From: Anoplopoma fimbria | Lineage: Eukaryota; Chordata; Actinopteri; Perciformes; Anoplopomatidae | Direction of reading: 5' to 3' | NCBI RefSeq assembly: GCF_027596085.1 | Contig: NC_072451.1 | Coordinates: forward strand, 4,104,042-4,168,041 | Length of the DNA: 64,000 bases | Part shown: piece by piece, positions 1 through 11,060 of the stretch | Numbering within the stretch: position 1 is the stretch's first letter | Layout of the letters: every line of letters begins with the position of its first letter | The notes under the pieces: generated by a model | What the model saw: only the letters and a program-made list of their open reading frames with translations | The model's database searches: none | Told to the model about the DNA's origin: nothing | Program-made: the position numbers and the translations under genes

Positions 1-204
1 GCCTGCGAGGGGGACAGCGGCGGGCCGATGGTGACCCTGTACCGAGACACCTGGTTCCTGCTGGGCCTGGTGTCCTGGGGCGAGGGCTGCGGCAGGGAGG
101 ACAAGCTGGGCATCTACACCAAGGTGTCCAACTACAACCAGTGGATCAACAGAGTGCGGGAGGACTGGGACAAAGAATATTATCCAGAACCGCCAAGGGT
201 CTGA
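1..204 (+). CDS. proc: Vitamin-K-dependent serine protease, last exon (protein C-like), partial
   Basis: Frame 1 is open from the window edge to a TGA at 202-204 and gives the last 67 residues of a trypsin-fold (S1) protease. The catalytic serine lies in [11 protein letters not shown], followed by [13 protein letters not shown] (beta strands and substrate pocket) and [13 protein letters not shown] (C-terminal helix). These are conserved in coagulation factors VII, IX, X and protein C. The E before GDSGGP and the [12 protein letters not shown] wording fit protein C better than IX or X. The tail ending YYPEPPRV is fish-specific as far as I can tell. By family knowledge the product would be a secreted liver zymogen that, once activated, inactivates factors Va and VIIIa. 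Upstream exons (Gla, EGF) lie outside the window. Protease identity is certain; the choice of proc over another family member rests on this one exon. Confidence 0.8.
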   Translation, partial: ACEGDSGGPMVTLYRDTWFLLGLVSWGEGCGREDKLGIYTKVSNYNQWINRVREDWDKEYYPEPPRV

Positions 205-283
205 ACCACGACCGTTGGCCCAGTCTGGTCTGTTAAACCCCACGTTACGGCCTCAGTGAAGCAGCGATGTGACACACTTTATA

Positions 284-289
284 AATAAA
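284..289 (+). terminator. Poly(A) signal of the proc-like gene
   Basis: AATAAA lies 80 bases after the protease stop codon, giving a short 3'UTR. No other AATAAA lies between the stop and this point. Confidence 0.6.
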
Positions 290-1387
290 CGGATTCTGTC
301 TCAAGATGCTTCGGTTTCCTTTTTCACCACAAAGACTGTCTTTACTTTTAGCCGATTTAGCGATAAGAAATAATGACAACTATTGGCTGGATTGGCGTGA
401 CAATTGATTCATGTTCCCCAGAGGATGAAACCTAAAGACCGAAGTGATCCTCTCAGTAGTGTAGATGGCTGAATCCATTAAAACTGCAGCTTGAATCCAT
501 TGGAGGTTTACAGGCTTCAGTAAGCTTCAGAGTGCTCGTCAGACGGACAAACAGCGTCTGAAACCACGTCCAACCACATATATAGAATATGTGAAAAATA
601 ACGCTGTGTTCAAACTAAACAAATGAGGGTGGTGGGGATTTACCTCCGTGTAGACAATCATCAATCACAGCTGAAATAACCTCTTTTGCTGCTTTGCACA
701 TGTTGACGTCCCAGATATCTTGAGCTAAAAACCATCATGACATCATCTGTAGACATGTATTCACTGATTCTATCAAGACCCACGTAGTCTGGTTTACTTC
801 ACCTGTATGAACCCAAAATAAACAAATAAAACGCTGTAATTTAAATAAAACTGTTAAAAAAGGTGGCTGAAATAACTAGATAATAACTACAGAACAATTA
901 AAACCAATTGAATCTTCTTCTTCTAGATTGAAGTTATGCGTAAAGCATATTGAGGTCTAAAGAAAATGCAGCAGAGAGCCTAATTCACAATTATTTTATG
1001 CAACTTTTCATAAGTTTGTTAAACTATTGAATGGAAACACATTTAGCGACAGCGGTGTTGGATGTGGAAAAGCTTTTTCCTCCCCGTTGACGTCACCGTA
1101 AAAGGTTTGTATTATCAATAACATCAAGTCGATACAAAGACACGATGACTGAATGATGAACGCAAACCTTTATTTCATTTTTTTTCAGCACATCAACACA
1201 GCGGCAAAGTGTTAAAGAGATGCAGCGTCACAGGTTTGTCTTGTTTTATTTTTGCAATGCTAGAGGAGAGCTGCACACTTTCTAACTCATCATTTAAACA
1301 TTTATATATTGAGGTCTGACTAGGTTTCTAGTTCTTTTATTATTGCTTTTATTATAGCACCACAAAATGAAGAACACACACCTGAGG

Positions 1388-1389
<2 letters not shown>

Positions 1390-1436
<47 letters not shown>
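1390..1436. repeat. (CA)n microsatellite
   Basis: Uninterrupted CA dinucleotide repeat of about 23 units in non-coding DNA. Confidence 0.95.
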
Positions 1437-1439
<3 letters not shown>

Positions 1440-4030
1440 AACTGGATCGTCGTTATTCACAGTATCAGCAGCTTTAAAAAGGACTTCTCTGAATCACTTT
1501 AATACAATCAGTCTCCTGTTTGAATACATTTGATCCTACAGTCATAATATTCTGCTGCCGTCGCTAACTAAATTAATTCTTCTTGCTGCATATAAACTTT
1601 AAAATATTATGTTTAAACCTGAGCTTAACTTACTACGTCCAGTACAGTTTAAGACATGAGATGGCTTGTTGGAGATTAATTTGAAGTAGCATTTAAAAAA
1701 CTGAGACTCATAATACGTTTATAGTAACCTGGAGATTTAAAGGATCCACACTTAACTTTGTGCTGTTGCTTCTTTCGGAGCTAAAGACAGGTGTGTTCAG
1801 ATGAATATTAAGCCATTTCCTGCATTAATATACGTTTATATTACTGTTGAAAAGTTAGTAATGTGTAGCCACAGTTTGAGACGACGACTCTTTACGTCTT
1901 TTATTTTGTAGAAAGTCTCTTTACTAATAGATGTTATTTAGTTTAGTAGATGGAGAACTAAACGCTGTTCAAAGAGACAAAGATCCTCTGATGAACAGCT
2001 GAAGAAGAAGAGAAGAAATCAGCTGGAAGCTTAGATTTACACAGGAACAGATTCCTGTTTCAGTACAAGAGTTTCACAATAAAAGCAGCCCAGAACAAGC
2101 TGGAGTGAACTCTAGAAACAGAATGTTAGTCTGGAGTTAGTTCTGTTGGAATATCAGCTCAACTAATCACAGTTCAAACCTCTTAAATCTATATTTACTG
2201 ATCAATAATCAAACAGGATCAGTCATGTAAAAACTATTTCACATCTGATGTCTGACTGAAACTGTGTTTATCTGCTAGAAGAGTTCTGATTGTAGAAAAA
2301 CATAAATCTAACAGCTGATTAATAACGTTTCAACAGTTTGAACATCAATCTGACTTTGATGGAAATGTTTTTTTGTGCTTTCCATATTAATAACAAAAAC
2401 AACCCTGTAGTCATGTTTTGTTTCCTTGATAGAAACCTGAAATATTTGTAATAATCTTACAAAAAAAAAACTTGACAATGAGCCTTAAAGCTGCAATAAC
2501 TATATTGTTCGACATATGATCAACTTTTAGTTTAGTGAAAACTCTGAGATGGAACATAATATCTATAATATTGGAGAATATATGTTAATATTTCTGAGCA
2601 ATTTGTTAAGAAGCTGAAATAAAACAACTGACTGCTGTTGAGTAAAGATCCAGATAGATGTCTAACATTTAAAATCCACTGTATCTTTACATCAAAATCA
2701 CTATCAATACTTCCATTTATATACTTTTACTTGTAGTGGAGTATTTTCACAGTGTGTTATTAGTACTTTATCTATAGTAAAGGATTTGGAACCTTCATTA
2801 GCAGAGGTGCTGCTGGAGTTTATGATGTTAATCAGTTTTTAATTGGAGTTAAAACCCATCCTGAGTTTAATATACTGCTTTAGTACTTTCTATGGAAGTG
2901 TGTCCATCTAGAGGTCGGAGGTGGAACTGCACCCACAGTGTTTTAAAGGACAGACAGCACAGTTACATGTCACAGAAACTGATTTTAAGGTTTAATAGTG
3001 ATAAAAAAAAAGGAAATTCAAGTAAATTCTGCGTCTTTTTAAAGAACTTCTTGTTTAAAAGACAGACGACAGAAGAAGCAACAACTCTGCCTGTTTTTCA
3101 CGTATTTTCTCATCATGAACTGTTGATTGATTTGGATTAAAATCTCATAATTTGCTAATATGAACAACCTGAAGGTTTAATGCAAACAAACCCAACATTA
3201 AACATGTTCAATGTTACAGTTTTTTTCAGCTTTTGTTTTCCTCATTAGTGTTGAAAGATAAACAGATAATTGATTTAAAAGGTTAGTCTTGATTGCTTCT
3301 AATAAATAAATATATGTGTTTATTTTAATACAATAAATAAATCTTACATCAGAGTTTGTTAAACTGTTTTATCTCTGAGCCACTGAGTCAATATATAAAA
3401 GAGAAAAATCTCCTTCACAGCTTTTATGTCTACATGTTTAATAGCACCTACAGTTTAAAATAAACTACTTTACATTAGTATTTTTAAATCTTTTTTTAAT
3501 TCTTTTTTTATTTTTGTACACTGTATTGACGTTTTACCGTCTAATGTTTTCATAAAGTTATTATTATGTGTATTATTGTCTTAACGTGTATATTATTCAG
3601 AACACAGTGGGGTCCTTAAATTAAATTCTTCTTTTACTTTATTCTTTTTATTTTACCATATTTAATCAAGCCAGTTTTAGTTAATTTACAGCAACACTGA
3701 ATCTCTACAATCTATTATTTCATGTTTTATTTTGGAGACACTTATTTTGAAAGAAAGTGAAATAAATTTTGAAGCTAATTAAAACATTAAAGCTCTGACT
3801 TTATTATATATATTTTTTCAAGTTTGTGATTTTGGGCTAAACGAATGAATTGAGTTGAAATATTTAATTGTCAGAAATAATAATTAAACATAATAAATTA
3901 TCAGCAAAACAGAGTTTAGATTTAGTTGGAGTAACAGACGGAGAGGAAGTCGATCACCTGCTGGATGTTTTCATAATGAGACCCTCGGGACAGCGTGAAG
4001 GATTCTGGTTGATCGGACAGACGTCCACCC

Positions 4031-4045
4031 GTCTGTCTGTCTCAC

Positions 4046-4105
<60 letters not shown>
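4031..4105. repeat. (GTCT)n tetranucleotide microsatellite in the dusp28 3'UTR
   Basis: About 18 GTCT units with one early interruption. On the minus strand it begins a few bases after the dusp28 stop codon at 4112-4114, so it would be transcribed in the 3'UTR. The long open frames seen here on both strands come only from the repeat. Confidence 0.95.
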
Positions 4106-4111
<6 letters not shown>

Positions 4112-4113
<2 letters not shown>

Positions 4114-6674
4114 AGTCCGTCCTCGTCTCTCTGTCCCTCCGTCCTCGTCTCTTCTTCAGCTCCTGCTCGTATCTCTGCAGCTGAGACAGGAAGCCGGGGT
4201 TCGGATCGATCTCGTGACGAGCCGTCTTCACTTTCTAAACAGAAACAAGTATTTAAATGTGTCTTAATGGATGTCATTATTCTCTGTGATAGATAATAAA
4301 TAGTAATAAAATAGTTTGTTTCCTTTGTTACCAACCTTTTTTGTTTTGAAATAATAAAAGTAGATAGAAATTTCATTTAAGGTGGGCCTTTATGTGACGA
4401 GCCGCTCCTCTGAGTTTTGCTCAGTTTTTTAATTTTAAGATATATTTTAACTGATAAAAAATCATTATTAACATCACTACTGCAAAGATGTTCTGATTGT
4501 ATAAAGAAGACAAAGCGTTGAACGTTAAAATGTCAGCAACAAAGTTATTGTTAGAGCTATAATGGTATTATTAAGTACTCATGTCGGTACTTGATATAGG
4601 CAAGTACTCAAATGTAAGTACTTGTACTTGGTCTGGAAAAAACAGGGGTATTGGCGCATCACTACCCAAAACCAGGAGACAACCTCTGGTTCTTTAAAAT
4701 GAAGCCAAAGCTTCATGTGTTAGAGCTGCATTCTCTCTAGTGTCCACCAGGGGGCGACTCCTCTGGTTGTATAGAAGTCTATGAGAAAATGACTCTACTT
4801 CTCTCTTGATTTATTCCCTCAGTAAACATTGTAAACATGAGTTTATGGTCTCAATCTCTAGTTTCAAGTCTTCTTCAATACAGCATGATGTTCATTTAGT
4901 AAATGATGCTCCATTTAGAGTCAAACAGACCATGAAGACAGTTTATAAAATACATGAATCACTCAGTGAGCATCTCCTCTGTCAGCGTGCTGCTCGAGGG
5001 CACCTTGGCAACAGAAACCCTGACTTCAGTTTCTGCACACTAAGTGTTGTGCTGCAGTTTAAACACAGTAGGTGATATTTCTGACCTCTGAGCAGCAGCT
5101 CAGAGAAACACTGAGGCATCCTCTCGTGTTCTACGGAGCAAATCTGCAAAAACAGCAGAAACTAAATGAAGCCGTGCTGACTCACGACCCGTCATCATAG
5201 TCACGGTGACACGAGACGACATGTTTGATTTCTCGGAACGCTTTCATCTAAAGGAATATTATCGTCTTGAGGTGGATCAACGTTTGGTTGTTGCGGTTTG
5301 TGTGTTTGTGTTAAACCGCCACGGTACGGGGGTCAATAGGGGTCAATAAGGTCAATCAAGTTCAGCCTATATATATATATATATTGAATATTTTTGAATC
5401 AAGACCTTCAGTACTTTGATCAAGTAGCTCATGAAAAAAAAATTGTCAGATGAAGTGACTGCTTTTATTTCAGTGAGGTCGGATGAATATTCAACCAATA
5501 TTTAGATCAGATCGGACTCTAGATCAGCAGATAATCAATATGGACTCAGATCTGGACACTCATATAAATATATATAAACCTCAATATGTCTGCACAGGAA
5601 GTGGGAATGTTAAGACATCTGCTGCTCGTTCACATGTATTATACCAAGGAGAGCACTTCAGAAAAGTCAAAGCTTCAAGTGTTAAAGCTGCATTCTCTCT
5701 AGTGTCCATCAGGGGGCGACTCCTCTGGTTGTATAGAAGTCTATGAGAAAATGACTCTACTTCTCTCTTGATTTATTCCCTCAGTAATCATTGTAAACAT
5801 GAGTTTATGGTCTCAATCTCTAGTTTCAAGTCTTCTTCAATACAGCATGATGTTCATTTAGTAAATGATGCTCCATTTAGAGTCAAACACACCATAAAGC
5901 AGGGGATGCTTTAGGGCGGGGCTACACACTGATTGACAGGTCGACACCAGAGACGTATACGGAGTCTCTACGTCACTCCTCCTCAGTCCATATATGGTCA
6001 CTTCCTGTTCACTGGTTGCAAAAACAACTACATGGCGAAAGCTGTAATTCACATAGTTCTAACTTAGATCTGATAAACACGTAGGTAACGGGGTGTCCTT
6101 GGGCAAGACACTTAACCCCAAGTTGCTCCCGAAGGCTTGATGAATGTTAGTTAGAGTCTGATGGTGGCACCTTGCATGGTAGCCTGTCATCAGTGTGTGA
6201 ATGATATGTAATATACTACTGATTGTAAGTCGCTTTGGATAAAAGCGACTGTAATGACTGTAAAATGACTGTAATGTAACCAAAACACCCCCTCCAACAC
6301 CGTCACGTTCAGACCTACGTCACCCACCTGCAGCGCGTCGGTCAGCGTCAGCCCGCGGTGTTTCATCAGGTAGGCGATGCACACGGTGGCCGAGCGGCTG
6401 CGTCCGTTCTTGCAGTACACGACGCCGCGCCCCCCGCGGCTCGCCTCCTTCTGGATGGCGTCGGCGCAGCGGTCGAAGTGGGCGTACAGGTCCTCGTTGG
6501 GGTCGTCGTAGACGGGGACCCGCAGCTTGACGACGGCGGCGGAGCCGGGAACGGCTGCTGCTTGGACACGTTGATGCAGAGCGTCACCGCCTCCTGCTGG
6601 AGGAGCTCGTCGCTGCAGGCCGAGCGGGCGTTGCTGATGAACAGAGCGCTGGTGACTTTGCACAGCTGCAGCAT
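4112..6674 (-). CDS. dusp28: Dual-specificity phosphatase 28, two exons, one-base frameshift in exon 1
   Basis: Exon 1 is 6328-6674 and exon 2 is 4112-4234, joined in phase 0 across a 2.1 kb intron with GT (GTGGGT) and AG ends. Exon 1 starts MLQLCKVTSALFISNARSAC. It carries TLCINVSKQQP, LRVPVYDDPNEDLYAHF and the phosphatase loop VYCKNGRSRS (C-x5-R, catalytic Cys), then YLMKHRGLTL. Exon 2 gives VKTARHEIDPNPGFLSQLQR and a basic tail. These blocks match mammalian DUSP28, an atypical small DUSP without a MAP-kinase-binding domain; its usual HC before the loop is YC, as here. Length is 156 residues if the frame is continuous (human 176). The reading frame breaks at about 6545-6552, just after KQQPFP, where one base is missing in a TTCCCGGC context. 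Total exon length is one short of a multiple of three, so a single-base deletion, real or a consensus error, explains everything. The exon 2 fragment is easily missed because it overlaps the microsatellite frames. Confidence 0.85.
4560..4680. repeat. Fish interspersed repeat fragment in the dusp28 intron
   Basis: The run of GTACTT/AAGTACT motifs ending in a GGCGCATCACTAC-like phrase resembles a common fish dispersed repeat. It is assigned by wording only. Confidence 0.3.
4700..4940 (+). repeat. Interspersed repeat, copy A (dusp28 intron)
   Basis: About 230 bases from GAGCTGCATTCTCTCTAGTG through CCATTTAGAGTCAAACA recur nearly unchanged at 5664-5905. The element contains no coding frame of note. 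Its two-copy presence within 1 kb of one intron marks it as a short mobile or formerly mobile element; I cannot assign a family. Confidence 0.8.
5664..6050 (+). repeat. Interspersed repeat, copy B, longer at its 3' side
   Basis: Shares about 230 bases with the copy at 4700-4940. It then continues through GGGCGGGGCTACACACTGAT, TACGGAGTCTCTACGTCAC and GCAAAAACAACTACATGGCG, phrases typical of dispersed fish repeats. Copy A appears to be a truncated version. Confidence 0.75.
6075..6285 (+). repeat. SINE-like fish repeat
   Basis: Contains GTCCTTGGGCAAGACACTTA and, about 130 bases on, TAAGTCGCTTTGGATAAAAG followed by short GTAATGACTGTAA tandem units. This pair of blocks with this spacing is a very common dispersed repeat in fish genomes. 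It ends 40 bases from dusp28 exon 1. Confidence 0.7.
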
Positions 6675-6734
6675 CGTGGAGACGTGACCCTCACAGGCTT
6701 CCTTACTCAGGCTGTGATGTTCACAAAAAGAGAA

Positions 6735-7040
6735 GCATAAGATAAAATAAGATAATCCTTTATTAGTCCTGCAGTGGGGAAATTTACAGGATTACAGCAG
6801 CATAGAGAATAGTGCAAACAAGAGACATAGTAAAAGAAAAAGCAAATGAGCAATAAAAAAACATTAAAAAACAGTAAAGAATCCACATTAACTGAAATAT
6901 TATATATGCAGACAGAAACTATTATAACTATTGTATTGCACAGTGTATTAGTGGCATGTGGTCTACTGGGAGCAGAGCTGGTTGTGCAACCTGACAGCAG
7001 CAGGAAGGAAGTATCAGGAACTATCCATAAGACAGTTTTC
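6735..7040 (-). mobile_element. LINE 3' end (same family as 31470-32415)
   Basis: Reads on the minus strand as the end of the LINE seen intact-tailed at 32100-32415. Shared phrases are AAGATAATCCTTTATTAGTC, ACAGGATTACAGCAGCATAG and AACCTGACAGCAGCAGGAAG. This copy is 5'-truncated to about 300 bases, typical of target-primed insertion. Confidence 0.8.
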
Positions 7041-7549
7041 TGACGCCACCTCTAGGATTAATTCACTAATTTAAACTAGGCGGTTCAGGTTTGACAAAGA
7101 TGGTTTGTAATTTTTTTGTGCATGTAAATAAATCATTTTTATTACAAAATCATTGTTTTGTCATAAACATTATTTCCAACCTGCTGTCATGGAAAGGCTT
7201 ATAAAAAGGATTTAAAGAAGATTCTGCGTTTGGTGATAAAACATTTTAGGCTTTTTATGTGTAATTTTAAGTCGTTACAGTGAATCTTTATTACGCGTAT
7301 TGGCTTTGCTTCCACCTTGAAGCCCTTTTTGCTTTCTCGTCTCGCAGGTTTCCATCAATCGTTGTGGTACCTGGACCGTAGTCGTGCTTCCTGCTGTGAC
7401 ACGGCTGACACCCACTGTTACTTTTATTATTATAATTAATCACATTACTATCCCTCATAATTATAATTCTACTATAATAATTGCTGCTGTTATTATAAGT
7501 AGTCTTATTATATGAATCATTTATGTCATATACATTGAATGTGTTGTAT

Positions 7550-7775
7550 CTCTGTTATGCTGTTCATTTTGTACACATGGCATCTATTGCATTCTGTCCA
7601 TCCTGGGAGAAGGATCCCTCCTCTGTTGTTCTCCCAGAGGTTTCTTCCTTTTTTCTCCCTGTTAAAGGGGTTTTTAGGGGAGTTTTTCCTGTGCCGATGT
7701 GAGGGAAGGACAGAGGATGTCGCATGTGCACAGATTGTAAAGCCCTCCACAAAATAAACTGAATTGAATTGAATC
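7550..7775 (+). mobile_element. Fish dispersed repeat with (GAATT)n tail
   Basis: Blocks TTTTTCTCCCTGTTAAAGGG, GACAGAGGATGTCGCATG and GATTGTAAAGCCCTCCAC are followed by AATAAACTGAATTGAATTGA. This is the widespread 3' end of a fish L2-type LINE or the SINE that shares its tail. The terminal GAATT units are characteristic of that tail. Confidence 0.7.
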
Positions 7776-8371
7776 GGTTATCAGTTATGTTTAAACACTT
7801 AGTTAGGTTTAGAAAAACATCATGTTTGGGCTTTAACTGGAACATAAACTAAGTTAAACAATAGGTAATAAACATCACTAACGTAACTTCACAATCTCTA
7901 AACACCTCTCCTCCCACCATCAGTAGTCTCACTTTTTATACCACGTCACTTAATCAGATCCACACCTTTGAGTCATTAAAGACTACATGGCGTAAAATGA
8001 AACACTAAAACACAAGAATGGCTTGTTATTGAACACTAAATGAATTTAGGTTACAAACACAAAGTCATTCACACACCAAAACAAACATTTGCTGGTTTTC
8101 TTCTCAAACATGACATTTAATATTGTGTTTAAGTTATTCTCTTATTTATATATAGCATATATGTTGATTTATAAAACATGAAATCATTTAATCCAAGTTT
8201 AAGATATTAGAAAATATGAAAGTTAATAAATGATAAATGTGATGCTCAGTGATGCTCACATCCATCAAACACAGACAGCATTTCAACAGTTCACATGTCC
8301 TACAGTCAGTGAACGCCTCACACAAGGACAGACTGACTCACATGCAGCAGTCTTCAGGTTCCTGCAGACAG

Positions 8372-8377
<6 letters not shown>

Positions 8378-8420
<43 letters not shown>
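8378..8420. repeat. Poly(T) tract, 43 bases
   Basis: A pure T run. It is flanked by CCTGCAGACAGAAGG on the left and CCTGCAGACGGAGG on the right, about 60 bases apart. The pair looks like an imperfect target-site duplication or a local slippage duplication. Confidence 0.9.
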
Positions 8421-8423
<3 letters not shown>

Positions 8424-10937
8424 GGAAAAACCAGTTTCTTGTTGTGGTCCTGCAGACGGAGGTCGGTTCTGGTGGATCTGGTCTGTTCAGGTCTCCTCTT
8501 GACCCCCAATTGCTCCTGACCAAGAGCAACACCCCTCTGCTATTTATACTGCACAGTCTGACAGCTGCTCTGCTCTGGGTCCTAATGCCCATCCTGCTAA
8601 AGCACACACAAGAGGAAACTATGAGGATCAATATGCAGCTGGGACAAATATAAAAAAAAATCATGTTATTTAAGAATGTGGAGCAGTTTCTAATAATTAA
8701 AGAAAATAGATAAACTTCTACTACACAACCACTTTACTACTGTTATTATTTACTGCTGTAAGAAGGTTAAAGCTTACTGTTCTGACATTAACGGTTCAGA
8801 AATAGGAGCTACATATTCCTATATTTTCTTTTTCCCACCTGTGGAATTAATAAAGAATTATTTTATCTATTTTTATGATTCATCCTCAGTGTTGCGGCGC
8901 CCCCAAGTGGACGTCAACAGCCAACTCACACACTCAAACCACCAGTTAAAGTATCCACTGAGCCATACAGGACGATATGAAAATCACATTTCAGCATTAT
9001 CCTGCAAAACACCTGCTAATCACGACATTATGATCCCTTAAGAAGCAAATATTTTTCACTGCATCACAGATAGGACACTTTTTGGTGAAAAACAAACCAA
9101 CAATCTTAAATAATGTTATCATAAATCATATGAATTATCCTAATAATTTATCCTTTATTTTCCTGCATAAATAAAGGATAAAAAATGATTTATTTTTTAT
9201 ACATAATAAGGCTCTTTCACTTCTCTTCTAAAATATTGAGCTATGAAGCTTTTTCCAAGTCACTTGTGAGGATATTCATGTTTATTCTGATAATAGAAAT
9301 CCACCACGATCAACTTATTGAGTGTTTCTATCGGGATAAACGATATAATCATATTATAGGATATATATATATATATATACAATTCCACAATGTGAGTGTC
9401 CTTTTTGGGATGAAAATATTCTAACAATGGTCACGTGTTTCACTCATACTGGTTACCACTACAACCAGTTGTTAAAAGAAACATATTGCATAATTAACAT
9501 TTTAATAAAACTAAATAAAATTACATAAGAAAATTCGACAATTATTAATTAATAATATATTATAATTATTTTACTGATTATGCTTATTTCATTCATCTTT
9601 ATATTTTAATAATAATTGTTAATGTTTCCTATTTTTTTGTCATTATATTTAGTTGTGTTGTAAAACTCTAATTTGCTTCCCGTTTCAATTTCTGTGTAAA
9701 AAAATAAAATAAAAATGCAATTTAAGTTTCAGTAAAATCTTGGAAAAGTAACTTTCATTCATTTAAATATAAAACAAAACCAACTTGCAGTTTGACTTCT
9801 GTTGTTTGAAATGTGCCTTTGCAGTTAGCAACAATGTTCCACTGTTTTAAAAGTCAGACCTGGTCAGCATTCCCTTCTTAACCGTAAATATATTACATTA
9901 AATACAATTAATTTAAAAGAAAATACAATAAAATGACATAAAGTAAAATCTAACGGCCTATGAGTTTGTGGTTTTCATGTTATTTTATAGCTCTGTTTCC
10001 TACTATTTTTGGTCAGTATATAAAACATAATATATTAAACATCTGTTTGAATTTTAAACACTTTGACACATATACGTTTTAATGTTCTCTGCAGGTTGAT
10101 TCTTGTTCAAATAAACTGAAGTCAAAGTCACACAAACATTCACAAACACCGTTCAGAAACATGATGCACGACACTGATGTAAAGAACAAACGTTTCTTTG
10201 AAAACAGACGAACAGAAAAATCTGTCAGTGACGACAAAAATACAAAAACAAGTGAAGGAAGTGATTTTATTGTTGGGGTTGAAAACTCATCACACATGCA
10301 AACAGCAATGTCGAAGCCGTGTATCATCAATATTTTATTAGCAAACCAGAGAAAAAAAAAAAAAAAAAGAACTGAAGGAACTGAACAATCTGTGTTTCTG
10401 TACAGGTCCAAATATACTACAATATTTACTATTATACAACTGGATTACAATTCATGTCAGTGTACAGCAGTCACAAAGAAAAACTTCAAGTCTGTTACAG
10501 CAGCGTCTCCTTCCCACCGACTCGCTTCGTTAGCATGCGACGCTAACAATTCCCTCTTTTTCCCCCTCAAACAAAGTGCAGAGTCTCATATTTGTTCACC
10601 TCAACTTAAAAGAAATAAACCTCAGAGAGACCAAAAAAAAACAAAAAAGGACTCATTCACATTCTGAGACTAGAGATTTGTTTTTCGCCCTAAAAAACAA
10701 GAGAACCAAAAAGTCCAAATTTAAAAATGGAACAGGATTCGGGTCAAAATAAATGGATTTTAAAGGTTAAAGCAACTCATTTAAAGTCAATTTCATTGTA
10801 AAACTAATTGAGTGTTAAACAAAGAGATGTTAAGGCCTGACGACCAGTTCCTCCAAAGAGATGTCCAACAACTTTTAGTTAGCAACAAAAAAAAATAAAA
10901 ATGGAATAGTTCAATATGTTGTCATGTGATGGTTTGT

Positions 10938-11060
10938 GATTAGCTTAGCTTAGCATAAAGTCTAGTTTTTACCCTGTTTTTTACTTTTGGACAGAGACAG
11001 GCTAGCCGTTTTCCCCCCGTTTCCAGTCGTTGTGCTAAGCTAAGCTAAGCTAACCAAACC
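10938..11060. repeat. Fish interspersed repeat with inverted GCTAA-rich ends
   Basis: Starts ATTAGCTTAGCTTAGCATAA and ends GTGCTAAGCTAAGCTAAGCT. The ends are reverse complements, with TGGACAGAGACAGGCTAGCC inside. This is a common short fish element, often found in 3'UTRs, that can fold into a hairpin. Confidence 0.75.

Larger units (their letters stand above)
290..4111. other. Intergenic region between converging proc and dusp28
   Basis: About 3.8 kb of AT-rich sequence with no ORF resembling a protein. It holds a (CA)n microsatellite at 1390-1436 and a (GTCT)n tract at 4031-4105. The protease (+) and dusp28 (-) point toward each other, so this interval should hold only 3'UTRs and spacer. 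Confidence 0.5.
6675..10320. other. Intergenic, repeat-bearing
   Basis: No gene is supportable. It contains a LINE 3' end (6735-7040), an L2-type 3' tail (7550-7775), a 43-base T tract (8378-8420) and a short AT microsatellite (9361-9380). The rest is AT-rich sequence without recognisable coding content. Short open frames in it show no family motif. Confidence 0.5.

Noticed and set aside
3868..4376. Open frames of 142 (+) and 140 (-) codons around 4 kb
   Set aside because: They are the translated (GTCT)n microsatellite. The minus frame overlaps the true dusp28 exon 2 but in a different reading frame.
10161..10667. 168-codon open frame on +
   Set aside because: Lys/Thr/Ser-rich translation of sequence assigned to the vcpip1 3'UTR, with no motif and no start context or splice support.
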